From Gudongella sp034006985 (GTDB lineage: Bacteria > Bacillota > Clostridia > Tissierellales > Tissierellaceae): 64,000 nucleotides of DNA. The notes beneath the pieces were generated by a model, which worked only from the letters and a program-made list of their open reading frames with translations, was not told the DNA's origin and ran no database searches. Position 1 is the stretch's first letter. Every line of letters starts with the position of its first letter. The stretch covers positions 1 to 64,000 of the forward strand of contig JAVERT010000009.1 of NCBI GenBank assembly GCA_034006985.1, written 5' to 3'. A program made the translations under genes and the position numbers. Shown one piece after another: positions 50,889 through 58,922 of the stretch.

Positions 50889-52364
50889 ATGAATAAAAAT
50901 ATTAAATGGTATTTAGTTATAGCTGTTTCTGTAATCCTTCTAATAGTGTATTCAGGTTATCTTTTTACAGATATAGGAAGAGGACTTGGAGGTAATGATA
51001 TCAGAACAGAAGAACCATTAAATAATGATGAAAAGGAAAGTAGTAAGAAGTTGCCCATACCACCACTTTTAGAGGATAAGAATCCTGAAGAAGGTAAGGC
51101 AGAATTTGATTTAAAAGTCCAATATGGGAAAACAGAATTTATACCAGGATATGAAACGAATACTTTAGGATATAATGGGGATTATTTAGGTCCTATAATA
51201 AAAGTAAATAAAGGTGATGATGTAAAGATAAACATTGATAATGCACTGGATGAGCCAACCACAGTGCATTGGCATGGATTAATAGTACCAGCGGAGATGG
51301 ACGGTGGTCCACATCAAGTCATAGATCCAAATACTACTTGGCAGCCCTACTTCACAATAGACCAACCAGCAGCAACACTTTGGTATCACCCACATTTACT
51401 TCATAAGACAGGAGAACAAGTATATAAAGGACTCGCAGGTCTTTTATATATAGAAGATGAAGATTCTAAAGAGTTAAATATTCCAAAAGAACATGGAATA
51501 AATGATATCCCATTAGTAATACAAGATAAGAGGTTTACAGATAATGGTGATATTTCTTATAATTTGAACACAAGAGATTTAATGAACGGATTTTTAGGTG
51601 ATACAGTTCTAATTAATGGAGCCATAAATCCCGAATTAGACATTAAAAATGAAGTGATTAGGTTTAGACTTTTAAATGGATCAAATGCAAGGTCATATGA
51701 ATTTAACTTTAGTGACCGCAGAGAATTTTATCAAATAGCATCAGATGGAGGCTTTTTAAAAGAAAGTATAGAAATGGATAGAGTATTCCTCGCTCCAGCA
51801 GAAAGGGCAGAAATACTAGTAGATTTTTCTGATTATAGTGTAGGAGATAAAATAACCTTTAGAGATGCTAATTATAATTTGATGACTATAAATATAGTAG
51901 AAGAAAGCAATAAAAATATAGATATCCCTAAAGAATTAGTAGAAATAATTGACTATGATTTAGATGAAGTAGTACGAACAAGAGAGTTTATAATGAGTGG
52001 AATGGGCCCGATGGTAACTATAAATGGTAAACAAATGAATATGGATAGGATAGATGAAAGATTAAACCTAGGTGAATTAGAAGAATGGATAATAACAAAT
52101 GATTCAGCAGGTATGGGTGGAATGGGTATGATGAATTCCATTCCCCATCCATTTCATGTCCATGCAGTACAATTTAGAGTAATTGAAAGAAATGGCGAAA
52201 TTCCTCCATTAAATGAAAGAGGTTGGAAAGATACTGTAATGGTAGATAATGGAGGAGAAGTAAGAATTTTAGTCAAGTTTAGCAAGAAAGGATTATTTAT
52301 GTATCATTGTCACATATTAGAGCATGAAGATTCAGGAATGATGGGTCAATTTTTAGTTGAATAA
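50889..52364 (+). CDS. Multicopper oxidase, exported and probably membrane-anchored
   Basis: All four copper-ligand motifs are intact: TVHWHGL near residue 126, LWYHPHLLH near 164, HPFHVHAVQF near 419 and MYHCHILEHEDSGMMGQF near 472. This is a three-domain cuprous oxidase of the CueO/CopA type that oxidises Cu(I) to less toxic Cu(II). The N-terminus has one hydrophobic segment (WYLVIAVSVILLIVYSGYLF) without a lipobox, then a Lys/Glu linker. A Met-rich stretch, GMGGMGMM, precedes the third motif. The reaction uses O2, which is unexpected in an otherwise anaerobic gene set. It follows copB and precedes a SHOCT gene. Confidence 0.94.
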   Translation: MNKNIKWYLVIAVSVILLIVYSGYLFTDIGRGLGGNDIRTEEPLNNDEKESSKKLPIPPLLEDKNPEEGKAEFDLKVQYGKTEFIPGYETNTLGYNGDYLGPIIKVNKGDDVKINIDNALDEPTTVHWHGLIVPAEMDGGPHQVIDPNTTWQPYFTIDQPAATLWYHPHLLHKTGEQVYKGLAGLLYIEDEDSKELNIPKEHGINDIPLVIQDKRFTDNGDISYNLNTRDLMNGFLGDTVLINGAINPELDIKNEVIRFRLLNGSNARSYEFNFSDRREFYQIASDGGFLKESIEMDRVFLAPAERAEILVDFSDYSVGDKITFRDANYNLMTINIVEESNKNIDIPKELVEIIDYDLDEVVRTREFIMSGMGPMVTINGKQMNMDRIDERLNLGELEEWIITNDSAGMGGMGMMNSIPHPFHVHAVQFRVIERNGEIPPLNERGWKDTVMVDNGGEVRILVKFSKKGLFMYHCHILEHEDSGMMGQFLVE

Positions 52365-52387
52365 CTTTTATTGGAAAGGATGATGGT

Positions 52388-52621
52388 ATGCATTATGGAT
52401 TTAGAGATATATTATCTAATATGTTGATTGTTTGGCTAATTCCAATAATATTATTATTGTTAATAGGTATATCAATATATATGATAGGAAGGAATAAAAA
52501 AGGAGATAGTCAACGTACTAGCAATCCATACTTGAAAATATTAAATGAAAGATTCGCTAAGGGTGAGATAGATGAGGAAGAATATATTAGGAAGAAAAGA
52601 AATTTAAGTACTTTCAAATAA
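52388..52621 (+). CDS. Small membrane protein with SHOCT domain (3 of 3)
   Basis: The 77-residue protein has one transmembrane segment (~10-32, NMLIVWLIPIILLLLIGISI) and a C-terminal SHOCT motif, YLKILNERFAKGEIDEEEYI, very close to the motif of the first SHOCT protein. The ATG follows GGAAAGGATG. It lies 23 bases after the multicopper oxidase gene, so it is likely cotranscribed and may help assemble or anchor the oxidase or pump. Its function is unknown. Confidence 0.85.
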   Translation: MHYGFRDILSNMLIVWLIPIILLLLIGISIYMIGRNKKGDSQRTSNPYLKILNERFAKGEIDEEEYIRKKRNLSTFK

Positions 52622-52624
52622 TGA

Positions 52625-52688
52625 ATGGGAGTGTGAATAGTTTTGTGTATGGGACTTGAAGGCCCATACACAAAATTATTCCTCCCAT
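52625..52688 (+). repeat. Long hairpin (18-bp plus 7-bp stems)
   Basis: An inner stem of 18 positions (52636-52653 with 52663-52680, one G-T pair) is enclosed by ATGGGAG/CTCCCAT. No T-tract follows, so it is not itself a terminator. It sits just before the bidirectional terminator. It may protect the 3' end of the copper transcript or encode a small structured RNA. Confidence 0.6.
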
Positions 52689-52690
52689 GC

Positions 52691-52733
52691 AAAAAGCTAT
52701 CTAGTCCAAAATTAAAAGACTAGGTAGCTTTTT
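52691..52733. terminator. Bidirectional terminator between SHOCT and histidine kinase genes
   Basis: AAAAAGCTATCTAGTC and GACTAGGTAGCTTTTT form a 16-position stem with one G-T or mismatch position and T-tracts on both strands, placed between convergent genes. Confidence 0.85.
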
Positions 52734-52757
52734 AGTTTAGATTAATGAAGTTAGGTT

Positions 52758-54125
52758 TTATTCATTTATTGGTAAATATATAGTAAATTCACTACCCTTA
52801 CCATATACACTTTTAACTGATATTTCTCCCCCATGTTCTTCAATTATTGACTTTACTATTGCTAATCCTAGTCCTGATCCACCAGTGTATGAGTTTCTAG
52901 ATTTATCTATTCTATAGAATCTATTGAAAATAAACGGGAGGTGTTCTTGCTGTATGCCTATACCAGTATCTTCTACTATTATAATAACTTTATTTGTTTC
53001 GATTTTTGCAATCGAAATATAAATTTGGCCTTCTTTATCAATATATTTCACAGAATTAGATAGAAGGTTGTACATTACTTGCTTTATTTTATCCTTATCC
53101 ATGGAAACCATAATGTTTTTTTCTATGTCTTCTTTAATAGATATATTTTCTTTATTAAATATAGGCATAAAAGTTGTGATTATTTCTTTTATTTCATCAG
53201 ATAAATTAAATTTAGTTTTGTTTAAGACTATACCGTGTTCATTAGAGTTAAAAGAATTTTTCAAGTCATCTATTAAGGAAGATAGTCTATCAATTTCACT
53301 CATCAATATAGATAAATGTTCTTTGCTAGGTTCCCATATGCCATCCATTATTGCCTCTACATGACTCTTCAAAGTTGAAAGTGGAGTTCGAAGTTCATGT
53401 GATATATCAGAAGCATACTTCTTTCGTATGTTTTCTTGTTTTGAAAGGGTTTCACCTAGATAATTAATACTATTAGAGAGTTCTTTTATTTCTATTATAT
53501 TTGTATTTAACTCTGATTTTTTATTTAAATTCCCTTTTTGTATTTCAAGGGAGGTCTTCGTTATATTTATAAGTGGTTTAGTAAGGCTGTTTGATAGTAA
53601 AATACTCGTAATAATTCCAATAATTACTGCGATTATACTTGATATGAATAGTATATTAGTCAATGTATTTTTAAAAATCAAAGCACTTTCAGTTAAAAAT
53701 GAATTATCTATATATCCTATTACTACGGTTCCAACTTTTTCGTTATTTTGAAAAAGAGTAAATGTATCTTCTACATACTCTCCTTCAGGCATTCCGTGCT
53801 CTATCATCATTCTGCTATGCATGTTGCCCATTCCACTCATTTGATCAGAAGAATATAATAATTCGTTTTCTAAATTTTCTATTTTTATACTCAAATTTTC
53901 TAAAGATGCATAGGATTCAATCTGTTTTTCATACAAATTATATTCATTTTCTTCATATAATTGATTTATTTCTTCGCTTATCTGTTCTAACTTTTTTCTC
54001 TGTTCTCCCACCAAATATTTATCAAATCTATTATTTATCATTGAATTAGAAATTAAACTTACAATAAAAATAGAGAGTAATATGGCAAAGCTAAAGAGTA
54101 ATATTATTCTTTTAGATAGTTTCAT
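52758..54125 (-). CDS. Sensor histidine kinase, probable copper sensor
   Basis: The 455-residue kinase has two membrane segments (~8-28 and ~150-172) flanking an extracellular sensor, then HAMP, HisKA with the phospho-histidine in SDISHELRTPLSTLKSHVEA near 243, and HATPase boxes YNLLSNSVKYID, VEDTGIGI and GGSGLGLAIVKSI. Residues ~92-112 of the sensor contain six Met and two His (SDQMSGMGNMHSRMMIEHGM), a likely Cu(I)-binding loop. Its partner regulator is encoded on the same strand upstream, but with an oppositely oriented exported-protein gene between them. The ATG follows GGGAGG-like sequence. Confidence 0.93.
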   Translation of the reverse strand: MKLSKRIILLFSFAILLSIFIVSLISNSMINNRFDKYLVGEQRKKLEQISEEINQLYEENEYNLYEKQIESYASLENLSIKIENLENELLYSSDQMSGMGNMHSRMMIEHGMPEGEYVEDTFTLFQNNEKVGTVVIGYIDNSFLTESALIFKNTLTNILFISSIIAVIIGIITSILLSNSLTKPLINITKTSLEIQKGNLNKKSELNTNIIEIKELSNSINYLGETLSKQENIRKKYASDISHELRTPLSTLKSHVEAIMDGIWEPSKEHLSILMSEIDRLSSLIDDLKNSFNSNEHGIVLNKTKFNLSDEIKEIITTFMPIFNKENISIKEDIEKNIMVSMDKDKIKQVMYNLLSNSVKYIDKEGQIYISIAKIETNKVIIIVEDTGIGIQQEHLPFIFNRFYRIDKSRNSYTGGSGLGLAIVKSIIEEHGGEISVKSVYGKGSEFTIYLPINE

Positions 54126-54269
54126 TTCGTCCTCCCTTCAACATAATTATATTATAACAGTTAATTTTGTGTTTTTTGTGAAGATTATTTTGCTTTAATT
54201 TATTTTCTCCATATTTCCTTCACAATAACTTTATATAATGAAGTTACAAGTTGAAAGGAGAGGTTTTGA

Positions 54270-54668
54270 TTGAAAAAGATGTTAGTAATAGGAGTATTGG
54301 TACTTACAATGGTAGTAGGAGCATTTGCTGTATATGCAGATTCACCTAATAAGAATGTATTCGCGTTTGGAAGAGGATATGGCCATATGAATGGAAATGA
54401 ATTTAATAGAGGGATAGATTTAAATGATGAAGAAAGAGAACAATGGATAAACGAGGGGCAAGAAGGAAGAATCGAGTATAGAGAAGAAAGAGTAAATAAT
54501 GCTCTTAAAAATGGAACTATCACAGAAGAACAAGCAACTAAGTGGAGAGAACATTTTACCGAAATGGACGAATTCTATGAAGAAAGTGGATATATAGGAG
54601 GCTCTTGCTATGAAGGGTCAGTAGGTAGAGGATATGGTCGTGGAATGATGGGTAGATATGATTATTAA
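54270..54668 (+). CDS. Small exported protein, possible copper-binding or stress sensor protein
   Basis: The 132-residue protein has a signal peptide (LVIGVLVLTMVVGAFAVYA, cleavage near residue 24), a Gly/Tyr/Met/His segment (FGRGYGHMNG), a charged helical core (DLNDEEREQWINEGQEG, NALKNGTITEEQATKW) and a Gly/Met/Arg tail (GRGYGRGMMGRYDY). The core with paired helices and short loops recalls Spy/CpxP or DUF2680-type extracytoplasmic proteins; this is tentative. The start is TTG six bases after AAAGGAGAGG, or ATG at 54279. It is divergent from the kinase gene and convergent with the regulator gene. Confidence 0.8.
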   Translation: MKKMLVIGVLVLTMVVGAFAVYADSPNKNVFAFGRGYGHMNGNEFNRGIDLNDEEREQWINEGQEGRIEYREERVNNALKNGTITEEQATKWREHFTEMDEFYEESGYIGGSCYEGSVGRGYGRGMMGRYDY

Positions 54669-54684
54669 TAAATAAGCAAAACTT

Positions 54685-54722
54685 AAAAAAACTAAGGACT
54701 TTTAAATATCCTTGGTTTTTTT
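54685..54722. terminator. Bidirectional terminator between the small exported-protein and regulator genes
   Basis: AAAAAACTAAGGA and TCCTTGGTTTTTT form a 13-position stem (one G-T pair) with T-tracts in both directions, ending both convergent genes. It should stop regulator transcripts from reaching the kinase gene. Confidence 0.78.
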
Positions 54723-54759
54723 CTTATTTTATGGAGAAATAATATAAGATAAAACTTAA

Positions 54760-55467
54760 CTATTTTTGAGGATTAAATCTATAACCTACCCCATAGACGG
54801 TTTGTATATATTTTGGAGATTTTGGGTTATTTTCGATCTTATACCGAATGTTTTTTATATGTGTATCTATAGTTCTATCAAATCCTTCATAATCATATCC
54901 AAATGATGCTTCAATTAATTGTTCCCTAGACAAGATATGGTCTGCATTAGAAACCAATGCTATTAAAATTTTAAATTCATTTGAAGTTAAACTAATTCCA
55001 TCGCCTGATTTTTTTACTTCCATTTTGTCAACTTCAATCTCTAAATCTCCATTGTTAAAATATAGTCTTTCAGCTAGTGGACTGTTATCTCTATAGGATC
55101 TTCTAAGCAATGCTTTTACACGGCTGACTAATTCTCTTGGGCTAAAGGGTTTTGATACATAATCATCTGCACCTATAGATAAACCAGTGATTTTATCTTC
55201 TTCTTCCGTTTTAGCTGTCAACATTATAATTGGCACATCGGATATAGCTCTTATTTTTTTACATACTTCTTCTCCGGATAAAATTGGTATCATCAAATCT
55301 AGAATTATGAAATGGATAGTTTTCTCATTAAATAATTCAATTGCCTTCTCACCATCAGTTGCTACAAATACATTGAATTTTTCTTTTTTTAAATATGCAA
55401 CTATTACATCAGAAATATTTTTTTCATCTTCGACTACTAAAATATTTATATTGTCCAATAAATTCAC
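54760..55467 (-). CDS. OmpR-family response regulator
   Basis: The 235-residue regulator has a receiver domain (NILVVEDEKNISDVIVAYLKK, the phospho-aspartate in FIILDLMIPILSGEE near 53, the LTAKTEEEDKI and DDYVSKPFSPRELVSRV elements) and a winged-helix DNA-binding domain (LTSNEFKILIALVSN, REQLIEASFGYDYEGFDRTID, IQTVYGVGYRFN). It should act with the copper-sensing kinase on the promoters of this island. It is preceded by AGGGTATATT, similar to the usp upstream elements. It is the last gene before the right flank repeat. Confidence 0.95.
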   Translation of the reverse strand: MNLLDNINILVVEDEKNISDVIVAYLKKEKFNVFVATDGEKAIELFNEKTIHFIILDLMIPILSGEEVCKKIRAISDVPIIMLTAKTEEEDKITGLSIGADDYVSKPFSPRELVSRVKALLRRSYRDNSPLAERLYFNNGDLEIEVDKMEVKKSGDGISLTSNEFKILIALVSNADHILSREQLIEASFGYDYEGFDRTIDTHIKNIRYKIENNPKSPKYIQTVYGVGYRFNPQK

Positions 55468-55523
55468 CTCAATTTTAATATACCCTAAAAATCAAAAAAA
55501 TGTAAAAACATTTTAGTAGTTTT

Positions 55524-55863
55524 AAATAGTTACAGAAGCTGTATTGTCTATGTTATCCGATAAAAATACACTGTATAAAAAGTTAGAAGAATACAAACAA
55601 ACAATGAATGTTAAAGATTATAAGAAAAATTGACTCGATATAGAATAGTATAGAATAGAACAAGTAAATTGGTTTAAGAAATTAGTGAGAATCGAGTCTT
55701 TTTACCACAAAGCTTTTTTATCCAGGTAAATCTTTTAATTGTGAATTGTGATTTGTCTCTAATAATCTGGAGAATTCATTATTTTTTGATGAAATTCGTC
55801 TTCTTTAGCTAGAATCTCAATATGGGATTCTAGTTCTTTTTTTAGAGTACTATTTTCTATTAG
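55524..55863 (+). repeat. Right direct repeat bracketing the copper island
   Basis: This copy contains the M20 3' fragment (55526-55633), about 105 extra bases (55650-55757) and the last ~100 bases of the intact cyclodeaminase-like gene. It matches 47468-47702 in order and orientation. The extra spacer ends TAATTGTGAATTGTGATTTG, the terminal repeat of the MITE-like family, so a MITE insertion or decay explains the length difference. Confidence 0.85.
55526..55633 (+). pseudogene. 3' fragment of the M20 amidohydrolase gene
   Basis: The frame reads IVTEAVLSMLSDKNTLYKKL then EEYKQTM and DYKKN followed by TGA. The intact gene reads IVTEAVLSMLSDKDTLYKKL, EEYKQTM and DYKKNWLNLD. The stop replaces the tryptophan codon (TGG to TGA), and everything upstream of the fragment is missing. 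It is a remnant of the duplicated flank. Confidence 0.88.
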
Positions 55864-56280
55864 ATTTAAGTTGTTTTTTAAAATTGAGACAAGCCCATCT
55901 AAAGATACTTTAGCAAGATTTATAGCTATGCTTAAGTCAGTAGATAGCAAACTATTAGAGTTGCTTTTTAGAATTAGACCAATTCTATAAACTCTTTTAC
56001 ATAAATAAGCTTTGTCTTTTAAGAAATAGATTGAGTTTAAATCTTCTTTTAAAACATTATTTAGTATTGTAAAGTCAACTTTTAATTGTTGCAATTCGTC
56101 CCAAAATTTCATAAATTGAATATCAGATAGACCGTAAAATTTATTTAGAGACTGCTTAATAACCATTTGCATTATTTCACAAGCCATTGCTGTCGATAAT
56201 AAAGCCCCAGTTTTTCCATTGATAGATATTTGATCATTATTTTCTGTATCTGCAAGTAAAGTTAAATAATTCATGGACAA
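55759..56280 (-). CDS. Formiminotransferase-cyclodeaminase-like protein
   Basis: The 173-residue helical protein resembles the cyclodeaminase/methenyltetrahydrofolate cyclohydrolase (FchA) family in length and outline. It has an early small-residue helix (NGKTGALLSTAMACEIMQMV), a middle pair of helices and a late LAKVSLDGLVSILKNNLNLI like the family's closing LNVRINL segment. The family's usual PGGGS motif reads NGKTG, so catalytic activity is uncertain. The call is tentative. The ATG follows GGAGGGG. Its C-terminal end is duplicated at 47601-47702. Confidence 0.5.
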   Translation of the reverse strand: MSMNYLTLLADTENNDQISINGKTGALLSTAMACEIMQMVIKQSLNKFYGLSDIQFMKFWDELQQLKVDFTILNNVLKEDLNSIYFLKDKAYLCKRVYRIGLILKSNSNSLLSTDLSIAINLAKVSLDGLVSILKNNLNLIENSTLKKELESHIEILAKEDEFHQKIMNSPDY

Positions 56281-56392
56281 CCCCTCCTTTAGAATAATAG
56301 TTAGCTCAACTTATCCATATCATAATTTCACAAGAAAATCAATCTAATTATCTTATTTTTTGCTCTTGAATTTTGGAGGAATTTATGGTAAA

Positions 56393-56440
56393 TTGTATAT
56401 ATGTTGTATAAGCGAAACACACCAGGCACTATATATAGTA
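56393..56440 (+). promoter_or_regulatory. Probable NrdR boxes upstream of nrdJ
   Basis: CACTATATATAGTA at 56427-56440 fits the core of the NrdR box (ACACTATATATWGTGT-like dyad). A second, weaker TTGTATATATGTTGT lies with its centre 34 bases upstream, about three helical turns, the usual spacing of paired NrdR sites. NrdR represses ribonucleotide reductase genes when dATP is plentiful. No NrdR gene is in the window. Confidence 0.6.
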
Positions 56441-56481
56441 TCTGCTATGTTTAACATTAGAATTGGAGGAGGTCATTGAAA

Positions 56482-58611
56482 TTGCTTAAGGTTGAGAAGA
56501 GAAACAAGCAAATTGTAGATTTTGAACCAGACAAAATTGCTATTGCAGTAGAAAAAGCTATGAATGAAACTGACAAAGGAATTGATAAAGAATTAGCAAA
56601 ACAGATTGGTGAAAATGCTATTTTGGTATTTGAAGGTAGAGAGTCTGTTAATATTGAAGAAATACAAGACTATGTAGAAATTGAATTAATGAAATCAAGA
56701 CCTGAAGTTGCCAGGAAGTATATTATATATCGTGAAGAGAGAGCCAAGCTTAGAGAACAAGGTTGGAATATGACTGATCTTCAAAGGGATATTTATGAAA
56801 AAAAGTATAGATATGACTCCGAGAGTTTTGATGATTTTCTTAATAGAGTAAGTGGTGGGAATAATCCGATTAAAAAAGCTATAAAAGATAAAAAATTCAT
56901 GCCAGCAGGTAGGATCTTAGCAGGCAGAGGATTAGATAAATTTGGAAGAAAAATTACGCTCAGTAACTGTTATGTAATGCCTAAGGTAGAAGATAATATT
57001 GAATCTATTTTTGATACAGCAAAGTATTTAGCACGTACTTATTCATATGGCGGTGGAGTAGGGCTTACATTATCAAAGTTAAGACCAAAGGGATCACGAG
57101 TAAATAATGCAGCTGCTACAACTACTGGTGCAGTAAGCTTTATGGATCTTTATTCAATGGTAACAGGCCTTATTGGCATGAGAGGTCGTAGAGGGGCATT
57201 AATGCTCAATTTAGATTGCAATCATCCTGATATTGAAGATTTTATAAATGTTAAAAATGACCTTAAGAAAGTTAATTATGCTAATATATCTGTAAATGTT
57301 GATGATAAATTTATGGAGGCTGTAAGAGATGACCTTGACTATGAATTATATTTTAAGGTTGAATCAACTGGAGAAGAAATCAAGAATACAATTAGAGCTA
57401 GAGATTTATTTAGAAAACTTGCTATAAACAATTGGAATATGGCGGAGCCTGGAATCTTATATAAAGATAATATCGATTCATGGCATATGATGAGTAATGA
57501 TAAGACATTTGAATTTGCAGGAGTTAATCCTTGTGCAGAAGAGACTCTTCCTGCATTTGGTAGCTGTAATCTTTCATCTATAAACCTAAGTAATTTTGTA
57601 AAAGATCCATTTACCAAATATGCTAGATTTGAATTTGAAAAATTTGGAGAGCTTGTTAGAAATGGAGTAATCTATTTAAATGAAGTTCTTGATGAAAATA
57701 TGGAACTACATCCATTGATTCAACAAAGAGAAATGTCAAGAGACCTTAGACAAATTGGACTTGGAATAATGGGTCTAGCAGATATGTTTATAAAAATGGG
57801 AATTAAATATGGTGGTAGTGAATCTCTTTCCTTAATTCATCAAATGGGTAGAACAATGATAAATGAAGCACTAAGAGCTTCAGCAATGCTAGCAGAAAAA
57901 GATGGCCCATTCCCAAGATTTGATCTTGATGCAGTTTTAGAATCAAAATTCATTCAAGAAAATGCAGATAGAGATGTTATTGAGCTTATAAAAGAGCATG
58001 GACTAAGAAATTCTCAACTTTTAACAATACCTCCAACTGGTTCTATATCAACATTAATTGGATGTAGTAATGGCGTTGAGCCAATATTCCAAGTTTCTTA
58101 TACTAGAAAATCAGAGTCGCTTCATAGTGAAGATACTTATTACAAGGTATTTACCTCAATAATAAAAGAGTATATGGATGAAAATGGGATTTCTTATGAA
58201 GAGGAGTTACCAGACTTTATAATAACAACTTCAAACCTAGAATATAAAGAAAGAATTGAAGTTCAGTCAACATGGCAACAATATATTGATGCAAGCATAT
58301 CTTCAACTGTAAATGTACCCTATGAATTTAGTGTTGAAGATGTAGAAGCATTGTATCTTTATGCATGGGAAAAAGGATTAAAAGGAATAACCATATATAG
58401 AGATGGCTGTGCAAGAAGTGGTATTTTAATTACAAATAATAATAAGAGTAACTTAGATAAGATAGAAGAACTTCAGGAACAGATTAGTAGACTTGCTCAA
58501 GAACAATTAAAAGCAGATCCTGATACATGCCCAATGTGTGGAGGAACATTAAATCATACAGGTGGATGTGCCGAGTGTCAGGAATGTGGGTATAGTCCTT
58601 GCGCGGTGTAA
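56482..58611 (+). CDS. nrdJ: Adenosylcobalamin-dependent (class II) ribonucleoside reductase
   Basis: This enzyme makes deoxyribonucleotides without oxygen, using vitamin B12. Residues ~1-90 form an ATP-cone regulatory domain (KVEKRNKQIVDFEPDKIAIA). The catalytic barrel includes ITLSNCYVMP, GGGVGLTLSKLRPKGS, the NPCAEETLPAFGSCNLSSINL radical and cysteine region and LTIPPTGSISTLIGCSNGVEP. The C-terminus carries a cysteine-rich tail, CPMCGGTLNHTGGCAECQECG, for electron delivery. About 710 residues is normal for the clostridial form. TTG codons at 56476 and 56482 are both possible; the second is eight bases after AGGAGGT. Confidence 0.95.
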   Translation: MLKVEKRNKQIVDFEPDKIAIAVEKAMNETDKGIDKELAKQIGENAILVFEGRESVNIEEIQDYVEIELMKSRPEVARKYIIYREERAKLREQGWNMTDLQRDIYEKKYRYDSESFDDFLNRVSGGNNPIKKAIKDKKFMPAGRILAGRGLDKFGRKITLSNCYVMPKVEDNIESIFDTAKYLARTYSYGGGVGLTLSKLRPKGSRVNNAAATTTGAVSFMDLYSMVTGLIGMRGRRGALMLNLDCNHPDIEDFINVKNDLKKVNYANISVNVDDKFMEAVRDDLDYELYFKVESTGEEIKNTIRARDLFRKLAINNWNMAEPGILYKDNIDSWHMMSNDKTFEFAGVNPCAEETLPAFGSCNLSSINLSNFVKDPFTKYARFEFEKFGELVRNGVIYLNEVLDENMELHPLIQQREMSRDLRQIGLGIMGLADMFIKMGIKYGGSESLSLIHQMGRTMINEALRASAMLAEKDGPFPRFDLDAVLESKFIQENADRDVIELIKEHGLRNSQLLTIPPTGSISTLIGCSNGVEPIFQVSYTRKSESLHSEDTYYKVFTSIIKEYMDENGISYEEELPDFIITTSNLEYKERIEVQSTWQQYIDASISSTVNVPYEFSVEDVEALYLYAWEKGLKGITIYRDGCARSGILITNNNKSNLDKIEELQEQISRLAQEQLKADPDTCPMCGGTLNHTGGCAECQECGYSPCAV

Positions 58612-58612
58612 A

Positions 58613-58922
58613 TCAATTCACAGAGCATAATTCACAAATTACAATGAAAAGATAGAGTAAAAAAATAGGGACGTAGCTTTGCTCGCCCGGAAAATACAAA
58701 AAGAAAGATCTTCGATAAGCTCAGATGACAAAAACATTTGTCATCCTGAGCATAGCGTGAGGATCTTTCTTTTAATTTTGACTTGAATCTCAGCTATCCT
58801 GAGTGTAACGAAGGGTCTTTCTATCCCCTCTAGACTATTTTGTCCAAGATTTTGTGCGTATCTCCATCTTTGATTTTGATATATTCAATTGATAGAATAT
58901 GATTTGTGATTTGTCAATTGTA
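58613..58922 (+). repeat. MITE-like repeat with imperfect inner palindrome (second copy)
   Basis: The ends are related inverted repeats (CAATTCACAG near 58615; the reverse complement of 58901-58920 is CAATTGACAAATCACAAATC). Inside are arms at 58700-58730 and 58739-58772 that pair imperfectly around an eight-base loop, and a third core copy at 58793-58822 (TCCTGAGTGTAACGAAGGGT). The core motif TGTCATCCTGAGC-AGCG-GGATCTTTCT is a degenerate match to the palindrome at 1764-1825. Confidence 0.65.

Noticed and set aside
47703..55523. IS- or integrase-driven genomic island
   Set aside because: No transposase, integrase, tRNA or short target duplication is seen. The ~230-340 bp diverged flanks with reciprocal gene fragments fit homologous single-crossover integration better.
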